From assembly GCA_014529385.2 (NCBI GenBank), contig CM043945.1, positions 152,619,741 to 152,683,740 of the forward strand: a stretch of 64,000 nucleotides of DNA, written 5' to 3'. This document shows positions 19,667 to 30,298 of this stretch, piece after piece (position 1 is the first letter of the stretch; each line of letters begins with the position of its first letter). Source of the DNA: Adiantum capillus-veneris (lineage: Eukaryota > Streptophyta > Polypodiopsida > Polypodiales > Pteridaceae). The notes beneath the pieces are model-generated. The model had not been told where the DNA came from and did not search any database. It saw only the letters and a program-made list of their open reading frames with translations. The position numbers and the translations under genes are program-made.

Positions 19667-19887
19667 AATAAAATAACCACATTCACATCAAAAGAGAAGT
19701 CATAGTCAATAATAGGTAGTATGATGGGATCTGGTGAGAGAAGTACTTCGTTGAGCCTTTCAGGACCAAATAGAAACACTATGCGTTGCTGAAAGTGAAT
19801 CTTTCGGCTAATCCAAATGTTGACCCTAATAGATTGCACTAAATGGAATTGAAAGAAATTACCTCTATGTGGATTATGGTTATTCAT
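19663..19887 (-). CDS. Small ORF B of element 2 (74 residues, novel family)
   Basis: The start chosen is the methionine of MNNHNPHRG, matching the MNN start of ORF B in element 1; the frame is open 26 codons further upstream. Conserved core: IRVNIWISRKI, FQQRIVF, LLSPDPIILPI, SFDV. It lies in the 429-base LTR segment absent from the other LTR. Function unknown. Confidence 0.6.
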   Translation of the reverse strand: MNNHNPHRGNFFQFHLVQSIRVNIWISRKIHFQQRIVFLFGPERLNEVLLSPDPIILPIIDYDFSFDVNVVILL

Positions 19888-21416
19888 CAATGATATACTT
19901 AGTATTTTCAAAGATAAAGGTGTGGAAGAAGTGAAAGGAGAAGAAGAAGAGAGTTTATCTCCCAAGCCCTATTGTTGCCCTTAGGCAATAAGGATACTGC
20001 GGGGAGAGAAGTACCTGTAGCAAGGAGATTCTAGAGTTTGTGGAAGAGAATGAGAACCTTAAGAGAGAGAGAGATGATTGTGGAAGACGAAGATATGGTT
20101 ACTAACCTTGTGCACATAATTGTTTCCCGCAAGAAGGTTGTACCCATTACATTGACAAGGTTGCTGCTTGAATACCTTCCAATGAAATAATTAGGACACA
20201 ACAAGAGAGATCAAAGGAGTAGTAAAGATAGAATTAGGGATAGATCTAAGTGTGGTGGTGGTATTAAAGATAGATAATGAGGGATAGAGATAGAGTTAGA
20301 GACAAGTATTGGACTAGATATGCAAATGAAAGGAAAACTAGCAACATATATCTTACATGAGAGCAATCGCCACCACCTTAATGGAGAAAGAAGATGAGGC
20401 AAGACTTCAGCCTTTCTTCAAGAGAAAGTGTGGCACTAAGATGAGTGTGTCACAATGGAATTGAGCTATTCTCACTCACTCATAACTTGCCTCAATGAAG
20501 AGAAGGTTGCCCTTTTTATAGGTGAGGGAGCCATGTTTTACATAATCACTTGATTAGGCTAAAGAGTTAGCCCAAATCAAATGTTCTTTGGATATTTCTT
20601 AAAATGGACAATATTAGGACTCAAAATATCATGAAATTCAGCATTTTTGGTCGTTGAGGCTCCATGTGGGTGCATGATGTATGTGGGCCCCACCTAGGCA
20701 TCTTCTGTGTGGCTCCAGCAGGGGGTCCCAACTTGTGTGTCTTGTCCTTCAAGGAATCTTTGAGGTGTCACATTCACATGCTTATGTCTTTTACCCTCCA
20801 AATATCTTATTTTATGGAAAAAGACCAAGATTACCTCTTTTCACTTGATTCACCTGTTTACCATCTCTTCTTGCAGTGTAGTTGTGAGAGGGATTTTCAC
20901 TCTTTTCCCTGTAACTCGGATTGACATGCTTCAAAAGGAAAAATTGGCCTACTAAAAGATCTTGACTTGGTTTTGGCCTTTTCTCCACGCCCTTAGGTCA
21001 GGATTTTCAAATTGGGATGATCCAAGAAGCTTTGGATCTTCCTTTTTATAAAGTCTTCTAGTAGGCCCTTCCCTCTTGTATGTATCCAAGAAGGTATGCA
21101 TTATTGAAGGGTTATATTATTAAATAAATGTGAAAAAAATAAAATAATTTATATATGGTAGGGTATAGCTGAGATATTAGAAGAAATATACAAATGCTTT
21201 TCCCCCAGACAAAAAGAGGCACAATCATTGATACTTCTCTTGCGGTATTTTCTAATAGTAATGTACATTTATATTACATCAAAGGTAATACTAAGGTATG
21301 GTAGAAAGCTTTTATTTATGCATATGAGTATTATATGAAGTATATTTATGCGTCAAAAAGTCACAAGATAAATCGTTTAATGCCCATTCCCACTATATAC
21401 GTGCCACAGCACGACA

Positions 21417-21575
21417 ACGTGCACTGATTAGTGTGTGTAATTAGTGTGTGTGTGTGTGTGTGTGTATGCATGTGTATGCATGTGTGTGCATGCATGTGTA
21501 TGAGTATATGCATGTGTGTATGCGTGTGTGTGTATGCGTGTGTGTGTATGCATGTGTGTGTATGCGTGTGAAAAA
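21417..21575. repeat. Palindromic array remnant and GT/GCAT microsatellite, segment 3
   Basis: The array resumes after element 2 (GCACTGATTAGTGTGTG) and dissolves into (GT)n and GTATGCATGTG repeats. It is part of the CACTA transposase intron. Confidence 0.8.
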
Positions 21576-21602
21576 GTCAAAAAACATAACAACAGAACTT
21601 AC

Positions 21603-21792
21603 ATGGAATTGAAGCGCTTGTTGGGAGAGGGTAGGAGAGTGGAAGAGTAGAGATGGTGGAGAGTAGAAGAGTAGAGATGGAGGAAGAGCTCAAGGTTGTG
21701 AGGTTCGCGCTCTCGGCTTCTGTGGAGAAGACGATGAAATTCAAATTTTAGGGCTTCGATCTTCACGGGGCACGCGGGTGCCCCTATTTATA
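21603..21792 (-). promoter_or_regulatory. Candidate minus-strand promoter and leader exon
   Basis: On the minus strand TATAAATAG (21784-21792) is followed by a pyrimidine-rich leader (CTCTTCCTCCATCTCTACTC and similar repeats) and a donor CCAT|GTAAGTT at 21603/21602. It would read leftwards towards the mini-gene exon at 579, with the array and both retrotransposons as intron. It could instead be an unrelated cryptic promoter. Confidence 0.4.
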
Positions 21793-21825
21793 AAAAAATT
21801 TGAAATTTGATTTTCTGCTCCTATT

Positions 21826-21880
21826 ATCGCGAGTATTACCGCGTGGATTACCGCAATCATTACCGCGGCGCAAATTCGGG
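21826..21880 (+). repeat. Internal TTACCGC cluster
   Basis: TTATCGCGAG, ATTACCGCG, ATTACCGC and ATTACCGCGGCG occur within 55 bases, followed by AAACAGATG as at the window start (51-60). It is the same motif family as the element ends but lies 40 bases upstream of the minus-strand TATA box and 200 bases before the second transposase exon. Confidence 0.65.
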
Positions 21881-22086
21881 CCATATAAACAGATGGCCAC
21901 GTTTTGACATTATTACTATTGATCCTCAAAATCTATTGGTACTATGTTTTTTATAAAATGAAAGTATTCATAGTACTTTGAAAATGACATTTTTACCTAA
22001 AAGTTTAATTTTTACTTTTTACTGATATTTTATTAACATTCTTTGGTAATTTGATTTTAATTAGTGTATGTAATTTATTAATGTAG

Positions 22087-25000
22087 GTTGCTTGGGATGA
22101 TTTTGGCCCGTCCACTGAACCGGATAGATCACGGTGGTTAGCCGAGCGATTACCATGCCCATGCGTGCGGTGCAAATGTGCCATTGCTCGACTTTGACGG
22201 ATATGCTTGAGCCATGTAGAAGATTATGGACTATGGGACGATCCTCGCAAGCGTGCACGGATGGAAACAAACCATCCGCGAATTGTAGCAACTATTGACG
22301 TCACCCCTCATTGGCGTGTGGTTGGTGGAGGAGGGGAAAGGAGGGTGGAAGAGCGCATGCGCCAAGAATCTATTAGAGAGGGAGGAAGCACATCAAATCA
22401 GCCAAGTACTGCTGCTCCCTCTTATTCGAGTGACCACATCCCATCTCCTTACGTGGATGCAGAAGACGACCATTTGCATAGAATGGTTAAGGATCTCTTT
22501 GCACGAGAGGAGGAGCATGAACCAAAGTGTGCATGCGAAGAAGCTTTCTAGCGAACGAGGAGTGAGCTACTCGATTCGGCACACACCGCACTATATGATA
22601 GATGCTCTTACTCCATTTTAAGGGCATCTCTCGAAGTCCTTACCTTCAGGCGATGTTTGCATGGAGCAATGCTAGTGTTGACGCACTTTTGAGGTATGTA
22701 TACAGATTGTGAAGGATGCTTGTGGAGTGCATAAATTAGCATCTAATGTACTTTCTTCTTGTGATAGATTGCTAGGAAAGATGCTGTCAGCTGACAATCA
22801 CAAGCCAAAGAACAGACGAAAAGCCCGCGAAGTGGTGACTACATTAGGGATGGATTATGATCGCATTCATGCTTGCGTGAACGATTGTGTGCTCTTTCAT
22901 AATGAGCATGCCGATTGTGACACATGTCCATCGTACGGGGAGCCTAAGTTCAAAGAAGGAATGAAGAGAAATAGAATTCCACGTAAAGTTGAGGCATTTT
23001 CCACCCATCCCTCGCATCCAACACATGTTTAGATCGAAGGGTACGAGCGAGCTTTTGCGTTGGCATGCAAAAAATCGCTCCACAGATGGTATTATGAGAG
23101 TGCCAGCTGACTCACCAGCGTGGAAGCACATAGAGGACACATGGCCAGAGTTCAGGGATGAGCCTCGTCACTTGAGGATTGGGTTAGCTAGTGATGGAGT
23201 GAATCCATTTGGGCACCGCTCTACTTCATGGAGCACTTGGCCGGTGGTTGTTGTAAACTACAATATTCCGCCTTGGGAGGCAACAAAAAAGGGAAACATT
23301 TTACTATCACTTCTCATTCCAGGAAAGCACAAGGTAAAAAACATGGATGTATATCTTCAGCCTCTTATTGATGAGCTTTAAGAACTATGGAGAGGCATAG
23401 ATGTCATTGACATTTCACGGCCACCACGAGACCGCAAAGCCGTCATCAAGTGCATCCTCATGTGGACCATGCATGATTACCCAGGATTTGGAGAGGTATC
23501 TGGTAAGTATGCACATGTTAATTGTACTCTTTGCTTTAGGTTTATCGTCTCATGTGTAACGTTTGTTTACCTCTTGGCAGGATTGGCAACATCTGGACAT
23601 AGTGCGTGTCCCACTTGTGGCCCTTCCCTTGTGACAGAGAGACCTCCTCTTCTTGGGAAGGTGATCTATCCCAACAACCATTGCTTCCTACCTCCTTCAC
23701 ATCGTAGATATGCTCCCCCTATCAATGGAGTGCAGCCGTTCCATTGGAACATGGCTGATTGGGTGAAGCATTGGGAGGAGCATCATGGTACCTCACCGCC
23801 TCCCAATGGGTTGCCAAAGGGTATGTCGAGGTACTCAATCTTCTTGTCGCTCCCCTATTAGGCTTCGTTGAAAATTCAGCAGTTATTGGACCCTATGCAT
23901 GTATTCAAAAATGTTGGGCAAGCTATATGGGATCACATAATTGGCAAGAAGGATTCATTGGGTGCTAGGGAAGATTTAAGAGCCATTAGACGTCTCCCCC
24001 CTTCAGCCACGCCCCACATGGGGGAGCGGGGAAAGATGATTCTCCCAAAAGCACCGTGGATAATGTCAAAGGCAGACCAAGAGCGGACAAAGCAAGTTAT
24101 TGCATCCATCAAAAGTCCAAAGGGATATATGCGGTCACTCAAAGGTGCTTTCACAAAAACCAAAAAGGGTGGCTCCACTAAGATGTTTTATTGCTTGTAG
24201 TTTGTACTTCCCATAACTATTAGTGGTTATGGGGACACTAAGGTGAAGGCTGCAATATTCAAAGTGGGTGAGATTGTGAGGTAATGGGTTTTTTTCAAGT
24301 ACTATATCATGTTATGCATGCATGAACTTTGGAATTTTTTTTCATCTACTATATAACGTTTGCCCTGTAGATTTGTGAGCTCCAAGGGGATAGAAGTAGA
24401 AGCCATACCAGTAGCCCATCAGCTCGCAGTAGAGGTAGTGTGTGCTATTGAGGATGCATTCCCACATACAATCCTTGTTAGCCAAATACACCTATTGCTT
24501 CACCTTGTTGAGGAGATTTCCATTTGTGGGGTGGTTCACTCTAGATGGATGTTCTTCTTGGAGAGATTCTTGAAGACTTTAAAGGATTTTGTTAGATTGA
24601 GGTCACAACCGGAGGTATGCAAAATAAATACAATATAGATAGCATTTATACGCTATGGAGATACTAATAAAAATATGTGGTTTTAATGTTTTCAGGCGAG
24701 CATGGCAGTAGGTTGGGTGGTGCAAGAGGGATTTGTGTATGTCTCACAGTATCTCATCACAGTGGATCCATCATTGCCTCGTCTGTGGAGTGAAGAAGAG
24801 GATCCTAGGAAGCACTCAACCATTCCCAGTGGAAAAGGCTCACTCTTGGTCATGGATAGAGAGTTTCATGCCATAGTCAACAACTACTCTTTACTCAATG
24901 CCACTATCATGACCAAATGGGTCAATATGTACTTGGAAGCCCGCGCAGCTAGAGAAAGGGATAGAGATGCATGGAAGAGGTCCCATGGAGGTAGATGTGC

Positions 25001-25862
25001 ACCTCCTTTCCTAAAGAGCTTGCAAAATATCCTGACTTGATTCAAGTAGATTGGATCCATAATGCCATGACCAATGCCAAAGCACAAGGAGAACAAATAA
25101 GCCCTAAATAATGGGAGTATGCGCGAGGATGCTTGCGCAAGGTGAGTGTGTATATGTTATGTATGCATGTATGCAAATCACTTAATGAAATGCGATGTAA
25201 CCTCTTATGCATTGTGATTTTAGGGTCTCATTTTCAACTCCATTTGGTCCGAAGGCCGACATTTTCGCACCCGCAAGATAGATGAGCGTCGGACCACTAA
25301 TGATTGTGGCGTGATGGGAAACTTTGACACAAAAACAGATGAGGTCAGATATTGTGGTACTATAGAGAGAATAATCAAAGTGGATTTTAGATCTTTTCAC
25401 AAATTCCTCTTTGAGTGTCGATGGTTTGCGGGTGAGGTCAAAAGACATGAAAATGGGCTCATTATGGTGGATTCCACCCAATTCCATCGGGGAAAAACTG
25501 ACAACTTGGTGTATCCTAGTAGTTGCGAGCAGGTAATTTAGGCTATGTGCAATTAACTTAAATTAAAAATTTAAGTTATGTATATCAGCTTATTCTTAGT
25601 GTGTGACGTACAGGTCTTTTATGTGCCATGTATATATCAAAGAAGACTTTGGTATGCCATTCCAGTCACGCCGCGGGGTAGATCTATCTTTGCAGAGACG
25701 GACATTGATCCAGTAATTGATCCCATCATACCATCACCACAAGATGCAGAGGAAGATGTAGTAGAAGTTGAAGAAGGTCAGCCAAGCCTTGCAAATAGTC
25801 ATCTTGAGGAGGAGGAAGAGGGAGAAAGCGATGATGATTCTTTCACTTGGTGTAGTATATGA
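22087..25862 (+). pseudogene. CACTA TNP2-like transposase, multi-exon, decayed
   Basis: Exons inferred from splice signals and homology: 22087-23502, 23581-24280, 24371-24614, 24696-25141, 25224-25532, 25614-25862 (introns 78-90 nt, GT-AG). Visible: CPCVRCKC of the N-terminal domain; DYDRIHACVNDC and CDTCPSYGEPKF; IPRIQHMF; catalytic-core words RIGLASDGVNPFG and LLDPMHVFKNV. Next come the C-terminal parts resembling DUF4218 (HLLLHLVEEISICG) and DUF4216 (FDTKTDEVRYCGTIERI, PCIYQRRLWYAIPV) and an acidic tail. Disruptions: TGA near 22198, frameshifts near 22550, 22620 and 25015, TAG at 23859-23861 where LPYW is expected, and TAG near 24199. The protein would cut and join element ends in the nucleus; this copy cannot be full length. 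Confidence 0.85.
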
Positions 25863-26044
25863 TTAATTTGCAAATGTTTCGTTATGTGCTTATGAATAGT
25901 ATTTGTAATGGTTTTGTTATGAGTTCAATGATTTATGTATAGAATTTTTAGAGTGAAAGAGAGATTAAGTGAAGTGAGCAAGCATTCTGGAGAGTGTAGG
26001 AGTTGTATTGGATTTAAATGAAAACCCGCGGGAGAGGGAGGGGG
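25863..26044 (+). other. Transposase 3' untranslated stretch
   Basis: Non-coding, AT-rich then purine-rich (GGGAGAGGGAGGGGGAAGGGGG near 26030). It leads into the right subterminal repeats. Confidence 0.5.
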
Positions 26045-26049
26045 AAGGG

Positions 26050-26222
26050 GGTCCAGCCTGTCTTAGCGGTAATGTGAGCGGCAATAATCGCGGAAATTTA
26101 TGCGGTAATATTTGCGGTAAAGTGCCGCTTTAGCATCAAAAGGATTCTCTCTCCTCATTTTGAATTCCTCTCTCTTGTTTTGCGGTAATGGCCCACGGTA
26201 AACACCACGATCTCTCATAGTG
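26050..26222 (-). repeat. Right terminal region of the CACTA element
   Basis: About seven GCGGTAA/GCGGCAA-type motifs, reverse complement of the TTACCGC motif at the left end. The terminus CTCTCATAGTG ends at 26222. The matching left terminus should start CACTATGAGAG. The 3-base target duplication would be CAA (26223-26225), untestable here. Confidence 0.7.
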
Positions 26223-26515
26223 CAAGAGAACCACTTATTGAAGATCCTCCAAAAATCAAAGACCAAGAAGAGGTGCTACAACCCGAAGCTATTCTTCAGC
26301 ATGAACACAAGGTAATACGACATGGTAAGATTATCCGACAATATCTTATTAAGTTCAAAAATTATCCTTTTGAATATGCTAGATAGATGCAAGGAATACA
26401 GCTTAAGGATAGTATGAACCTTGTCCATGCTTATAATGCTACATTAGAGTAAGCAAATGTACATGTTTCTTTTAAGTGATCAATGTTTCTATCTTATAAG
26501 ACTAATTCTCTTTTT
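26223..26515 (+). pseudogene. Chromovirus tail fragment (chromodomain end of pol)
   Basis: It aligns closely with 43095-43370 of element 4 (shared runs such as 'gaccaagaagaggtgctacaa' and 'ttcaaaaattatccttttga'), so it is the last part of pol including the chromodomain-like segment plus 3' untranslated bases. It carries a TAG where element 4 has Trp. It is cut on the left by the CACTA terminus and on the right by the decayed Tat element. Confidence 0.8.
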
Positions 26516-26539
26516 ATTTCTAGAAAATTTCAAAATGGC

Positions 26540-27260
26540 TTGCCGCATAAAAAGAGTGATAGAGACGAGGAATGCTTTGAAATGTTTGAGGTAGTTTTGA
26601 GGAAGGATGCAGCATGCTAGCACTTGGTTTGACTCTCTATCTCAAGAGGTTAAGGGAAGTTATAAGGAAGTTGGTTATCATTTCAAGAGATACTTCTTTG
26701 ACCCCCAAAACACTCAAAAGCTATGACAAGACATCATTTTGCACAAGAAAAAAGACTTAGATGACTACCACATGTATAAACAAGAGTTTCTACGTCTTTG
26801 GGCTGTATGGGTGAGAAATGTTGCTACCCTAGTGATGGTGCATAGTTCCTAAAGAATGAGAGGTTCATAGCTAGAGTCTCTTTCCCATACTCAAGATAAA
26901 AGTCGAGGCAGGTGCACCTGCTACCTTTGATGCAACTGAAACTAGGGTTGTTGAGAAGTATAGAAAACTCTAGTGCCTAAGGGGAAAGGTTCCAGTAGAG
27001 GGTCCTAAACCCAAGGAAAAATTTCCAAGCATCAATATCTAGAGATATTCTTGAGGTAACAGCTGAGGATTGAGAAGTTAAATGAATCCTTAACAAGTTG
27101 TAGGTCCCAAGGGACAAACAAAGAAAGCAGAGGAGCAAGAGCCACAACCTAGGGAACTTTTGCAATGTTGAAATTACGGAGAGACTGCACATGGGATTGT
27201 AATTTTCCTTCACCCCGTGGGGAGCCAGGAAGACCTAACTTGAATTATACAATGATGAAT
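26540..27260 (+). pseudogene. Element 3 gag remnant
   Basis: Broken frames still align with element 1 Gag: TWFDSLSQEVKGSYKEVGYHF against WFQALDPTQRIDWEGLKAAF, and YKQEFLRLWAVW against YEEGFLKLWGQW. A damaged zinc knuckle (NYGETAHG) lies near 27170. Several stops. Confidence 0.7.
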
Positions 27261-28150
27261 GCATGTGAAGAAACTAGTCAACAACCAGTGCTTATACAAA
27301 GACCAAATGGAGCAACACCACCTCCACGAGGAATAGGAGGAGTTCTACCTTTTCCAAATTCAAATGTGCATGTGGTAGAGGTGACGAATTCAAATGAGGC
27401 TGACATGGAAGAAAATGGTAATAAGCGTGGTCGTGGAAAAGGTAAGGAGAAAGAAGGAGTCACATCACAGAGTGACCGTGGACGAAGCAAGAAGGAAAAG
27501 GAGACCAAGGAAGCAAAGAGGACTCAACGTTGTATCAACCTCCAAGACTTCCCTCATGGACATGGTATGGCTCCATACAACTTGTTGGAAGACATGAGAG
27601 TAAGGGTCCTGATATCTCATGGCCTCAGTTTCTGGCATTATGTCCACAAGTTAGGAGGGATTTAACAAAGGTAGTTAGCACTAGGAGAGAGGTAAAAGAG
27701 AGTGTGCATGTTGTAAAAATTGCACAAGCTGGAATGAATGAGGATATTACACCTGTGCTAGATTGTTACATCAAAGGAAGGCTGGTTAGGAAAGGTTTAG
27801 TGGATGGGGGTGCACAAATTTGCATCATGACAGAGGGACTCATGTAGAGACTAGGCATGCACATCAAAGAGACACCTAAAATCTGAGTAAAAATGGCGAA
27901 GAATAGCAAAGCTAGGTGCGTAGGTATTTGTAAAAATGTTTTTGTGGAGGCTTTTGGCATTAAGAAAGCAGTGAATTTTTATGTTATGTCGACCAAGGGA
28001 AGTGGCTATCCATTTATCCTAGGAAGACCATGGCTAATGAAAATGCAAGCTTTGCAGGATTGGGAAAGTGGGAAGTTGATTTGCAAGAATGACAATCATA
28101 AGAAAGTTTTCTTTGACATGAAGGAGCAACGCCAAGAAGAGCTCCACTAA
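27261..28150 (+). pseudogene. Element 3 linker and protease
   Basis: A Lys/Glu/Arg-rich linker then LQDFPHGHGMAPYNLLED (compare ISDFPMGSRTQPYDLTAD in element 1). The protease active site is GLVDGGAQICIMTEGLM, DGG instead of DSG, followed by YPFILGRPWLM. Frames change near 27600 and a stop follows 27847. Confidence 0.75.
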
Positions 28151-28242
28151 GAATCATTGCAAAGTGAGATGGAGGGACCGATAGCACTTCAGAAGAAGAA
28201 GAGGTAGTTCCTCAAGAGAACCAAGGTGTACAAGATGAAGGA

Positions 28243-29180
28243 ATGTTAGAAGGTATGTTGTCTACAACACTTACAAAGGACAAAAGAGAGCAGTTCAAAT
28301 GTGCGCTAAGGAAGCTTCCTAGGTCTTTTGCCAAAGAATACATAGACGTGCGTGGAGTAGACGATGTTCAACACAATATTAAGTTAAAGCCAAAGGTCAC
28401 ACCTAAGGCTCAAAAGCTACAAAGGCTAGGATTCATCAAGGAGCAGGCTTTACTCAAGGAGGTAAGAAATCTTTTAGCAGCAGGTTTTATTTATCCAGTG
28501 GAGAATTTAGAGTGGGTGTCCCCAATTGTGGTCACTCCCAAAAAGAATGGAAAGTGGAGGGTGTGTGTGGATTACCGACCACTCAATGAGGCAACAAAAA
28601 GAGATAACTTTCCCCTCCCATCTTAGGATGAGATACTAAATGAGGTAGCCGATCATGAGAAGTATATTGTGTGTGATGGCTACTCATGTTACTTTCAAAT
28701 AGGGATTATATTGGAAGATCAATTGAAAACAACCTTCATCACCCCTTGGGGTTGTTATGCTTTCAAAGTCATGCCATTTGGCCTAACAAATGCTCCTACA
28801 ACATTCCAACGCTTCATGAACATGGTGTTTCAAGCATTCTTTGGAAAGTCCATTAGGGTTTTTATTGATAATTTTTACATTTATAGCTCATAATCGTTGC
28901 ATCTATAGAAGGGTAGAAGAAGGTTTAAAAAACTTTAAGACATGGGAGATCAGCTCAAATCCCGACAAATGTCACATTGGTGAGGATGAAGTGATCTTGG
29001 TTGGTCTCAAAGTTTCTTACAAAGGCATCGAGGTGGATCCTTCAAAGGCAAAGTCTCTTATTGAGTTACCATCACCCAAGAGTCTTAAGGAGGTCATCTC
29101 ATTCATTCAAAAGGTGAAGTATATGTCACTCTTCATTCATTTACCTCAGAGTTACTTCACCCTTTGCAAAAGTTGACACA
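28243..29180 (+). pseudogene. Element 3 reverse transcriptase
   Basis: AGFIYPVENLEWVSPIVVTPKKNGKWRVCVDYRPLNEATKRDNFPLP, a TAG at 28624, then GCYAFKVMPFGLTNAPTTFQRF and a catalytic box VFIDNF, where Asn replaces the second Asp. TAA follows IYSS. The remainder (HIGEDEVILVGLKVSYKGIEVDPSKAKSL) is in another frame. Confidence 0.82.
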
Positions 29181-29219
29181 ACACAAGTAGAATTTTCATG
29201 TTTTGATGAGCTTGAAGAG

Positions 29220-30070
29220 TAATTTTGTACTTTTGTACTCATGCCTCCTTGTTGGGACTACACATTCTCTGTTAGCTCTAGTGCTGGGAAGGAAACATTT
29301 GGTGCAGTTTTATTACAACAAGATCCCCACAGTACCAGGATGTGACCCATCTACTTTGCTAGTAGGACCATGAATGTTTTGGAGAGAGGCTACACGAAGG
29401 CAGAACTCATGATGCTTTCTCTCATGTTTGTGGTGAGGAAGTTTAGATCCTACTTGCTACCAAAATCTTTGGTAATTCTCACTGCAAAAAATTTGTTCCC
29501 TTGGGTGTTATCTCAAATGAATCTTATTCATAGGATCTAAAAGTGGATTATGGAGTTGCAAGAGTTCCAATACCCTTTCAAGGTAGAATATAGTGTGCAT
29601 GTACAATTGGCAGGGATTCTCACTTATAGGGTACATGAGAAGGAGATTTAGGTGCCTCAAGTAAGGACCCTACCATTGCCGCCACCTAAAAGTATTCCTA
29701 ATTGTTTTACCTTGTTCTTTGACGAGCCACAGGAAAATCAGGGGGGCGGGGGCTAGTGTTGCTCAACCCAAGTGGAGAGGTGGTCATGAAACAGAAGGTC
29801 AATCTACCAAGCTCAACTAGCAACATTGAAGCAAAATACGACACACTACTTCATGGTTTAAAGATGTGCATTGGCCAAGGTATACAACGTCTCATGGTAA
29901 AGGGAGATGCACATCTCATTGTGAAGCAAATTTTAGGAATTTGTGCATGCAAGAATGAAAGCGTAAGGACAAAATCTCATGCCATCCGTAGGTTGTTTAA
30001 TCAACTTGAAGAGGTGCAATTGTATTATATTCCTAGGAAACAAAATGAAGATGTTGATTTGCTTGCATAG
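29220..30070 (+). pseudogene. Element 3 tandem RNase H domains
   Basis: The first RNase H remnant is at about 29250-29640. The second starts near 29710 (TLFFDEPQ, NIEAKYDTLLHGL, MVKGDAHLIVKQI, NEDVDLLA). The dual arrangement matches element 1 and supports Tat-group assignment. Confidence 0.75.
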
Positions 30071-30298
30071 AAAGCAGTTGCATGTGCTAACAGAGAAGTG
30101 CATGTTATCATGGTAGCAACAACAGTGGTAAAGCAGCCAAGGTACCAAGGGATGGAGTCCTTGGTTCCCATTGTGAGCTACATTCTGGAAGGCGAGTTTC
30201 CACAAGACTTCACAAAAGCTCAAAAGAGGAGATTCATGAAGAAGGCAAGTTCCTATCTCTTCCTATAAATCTCCCTCTATCAAAGAGGGAAGGATCAA

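Larger units (their letters stand above)
11512..21416 (-). mobile_element. Element 2: Ty3/gypsy LTR retrotransposon with intact gag and decayed pol
   Basis: LTRs TGTCAAGAAG...GCACGACA at 11512-13254 and 19257-21416. Target duplication ACGT (11508-11511 and 21417-21420). Minus-strand gag, protease, RT, RNase H and integrase pieces lie in order. LTRs are roughly 3% diverged, and the right LTR is about 417 bases longer because it keeps a segment the other lacks. The protease (LIDHGSEINIMS) and integrase style differ from element 1, so this is a separate gypsy lineage. From memory, similar proteins occur in seed-free plants and some fungi; this is unverified. Confidence 0.9.
19257..21416 (-). repeat. 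Element 2 5' LTR with promoter and small ORFs
   Basis: 2160 bases. A minus-strand TATAAAAAGG at 20512-20521 would start transcripts near 20485. Small ORFs B and A lie downstream of it inside the LTR, so they would be the first ORFs of the element's RNA. The extra segment relative to the 3' LTR is 19689-20117. No canonical TGG-starting primer-binding site is visible immediately after the LTR. Confidence 0.9.
1..26222 (+). mobile_element. CACTA (En/Spm-type) DNA transposon, left end outside window, invaded by two LTR retrotransposons
   Basis: Seen: a TNP2-like transposase on the plus strand (22087-25862), a right end reading CTCTCATAGTG at 26222 (TAGTG is the complement of CACTA), clusters of GCGGTAA motifs in the last 180 bases, and the complementary TTACCGC motif at the window start. 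Opposite-facing subterminal repeats at the two ends are a CACTA hallmark. The left CACTATGAGAG-like terminus is not in the window and should lie shortly upstream. Subtracting the two retrotransposons (1155-10270 and 11512-21416) and their 4-bp target duplications leaves about 7.2 kb, a normal size for an autonomous CACTA element. The transposase is decayed, so the copy is probably dead. The right end abuts a chromovirus tail. The alternative is two adjacent CACTA copies, because a TTACCGC cluster also occurs at 21826-21880. Confidence 0.75.

Noticed and set aside
19684-20117. The missing LTR segment as a spliced intron
   Set aside because: On the transcribed strand no placement within the CACAT repeat gives GT-AG ends.
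21741-21929. Minus-strand ORF of 62 codons over the TTACCGC cluster
   Set aside because: It spans the repeat cluster and the TATA box, with no conserved features.
23821-23861. A possible 41-nt intron (GTATGT...TTAG) in the transposase
   Set aside because: Too short for a plant intron. The frame through it matches the family (SIFLSLPY then LLDPMHV), with one TAG in place of the expected Trp codon.
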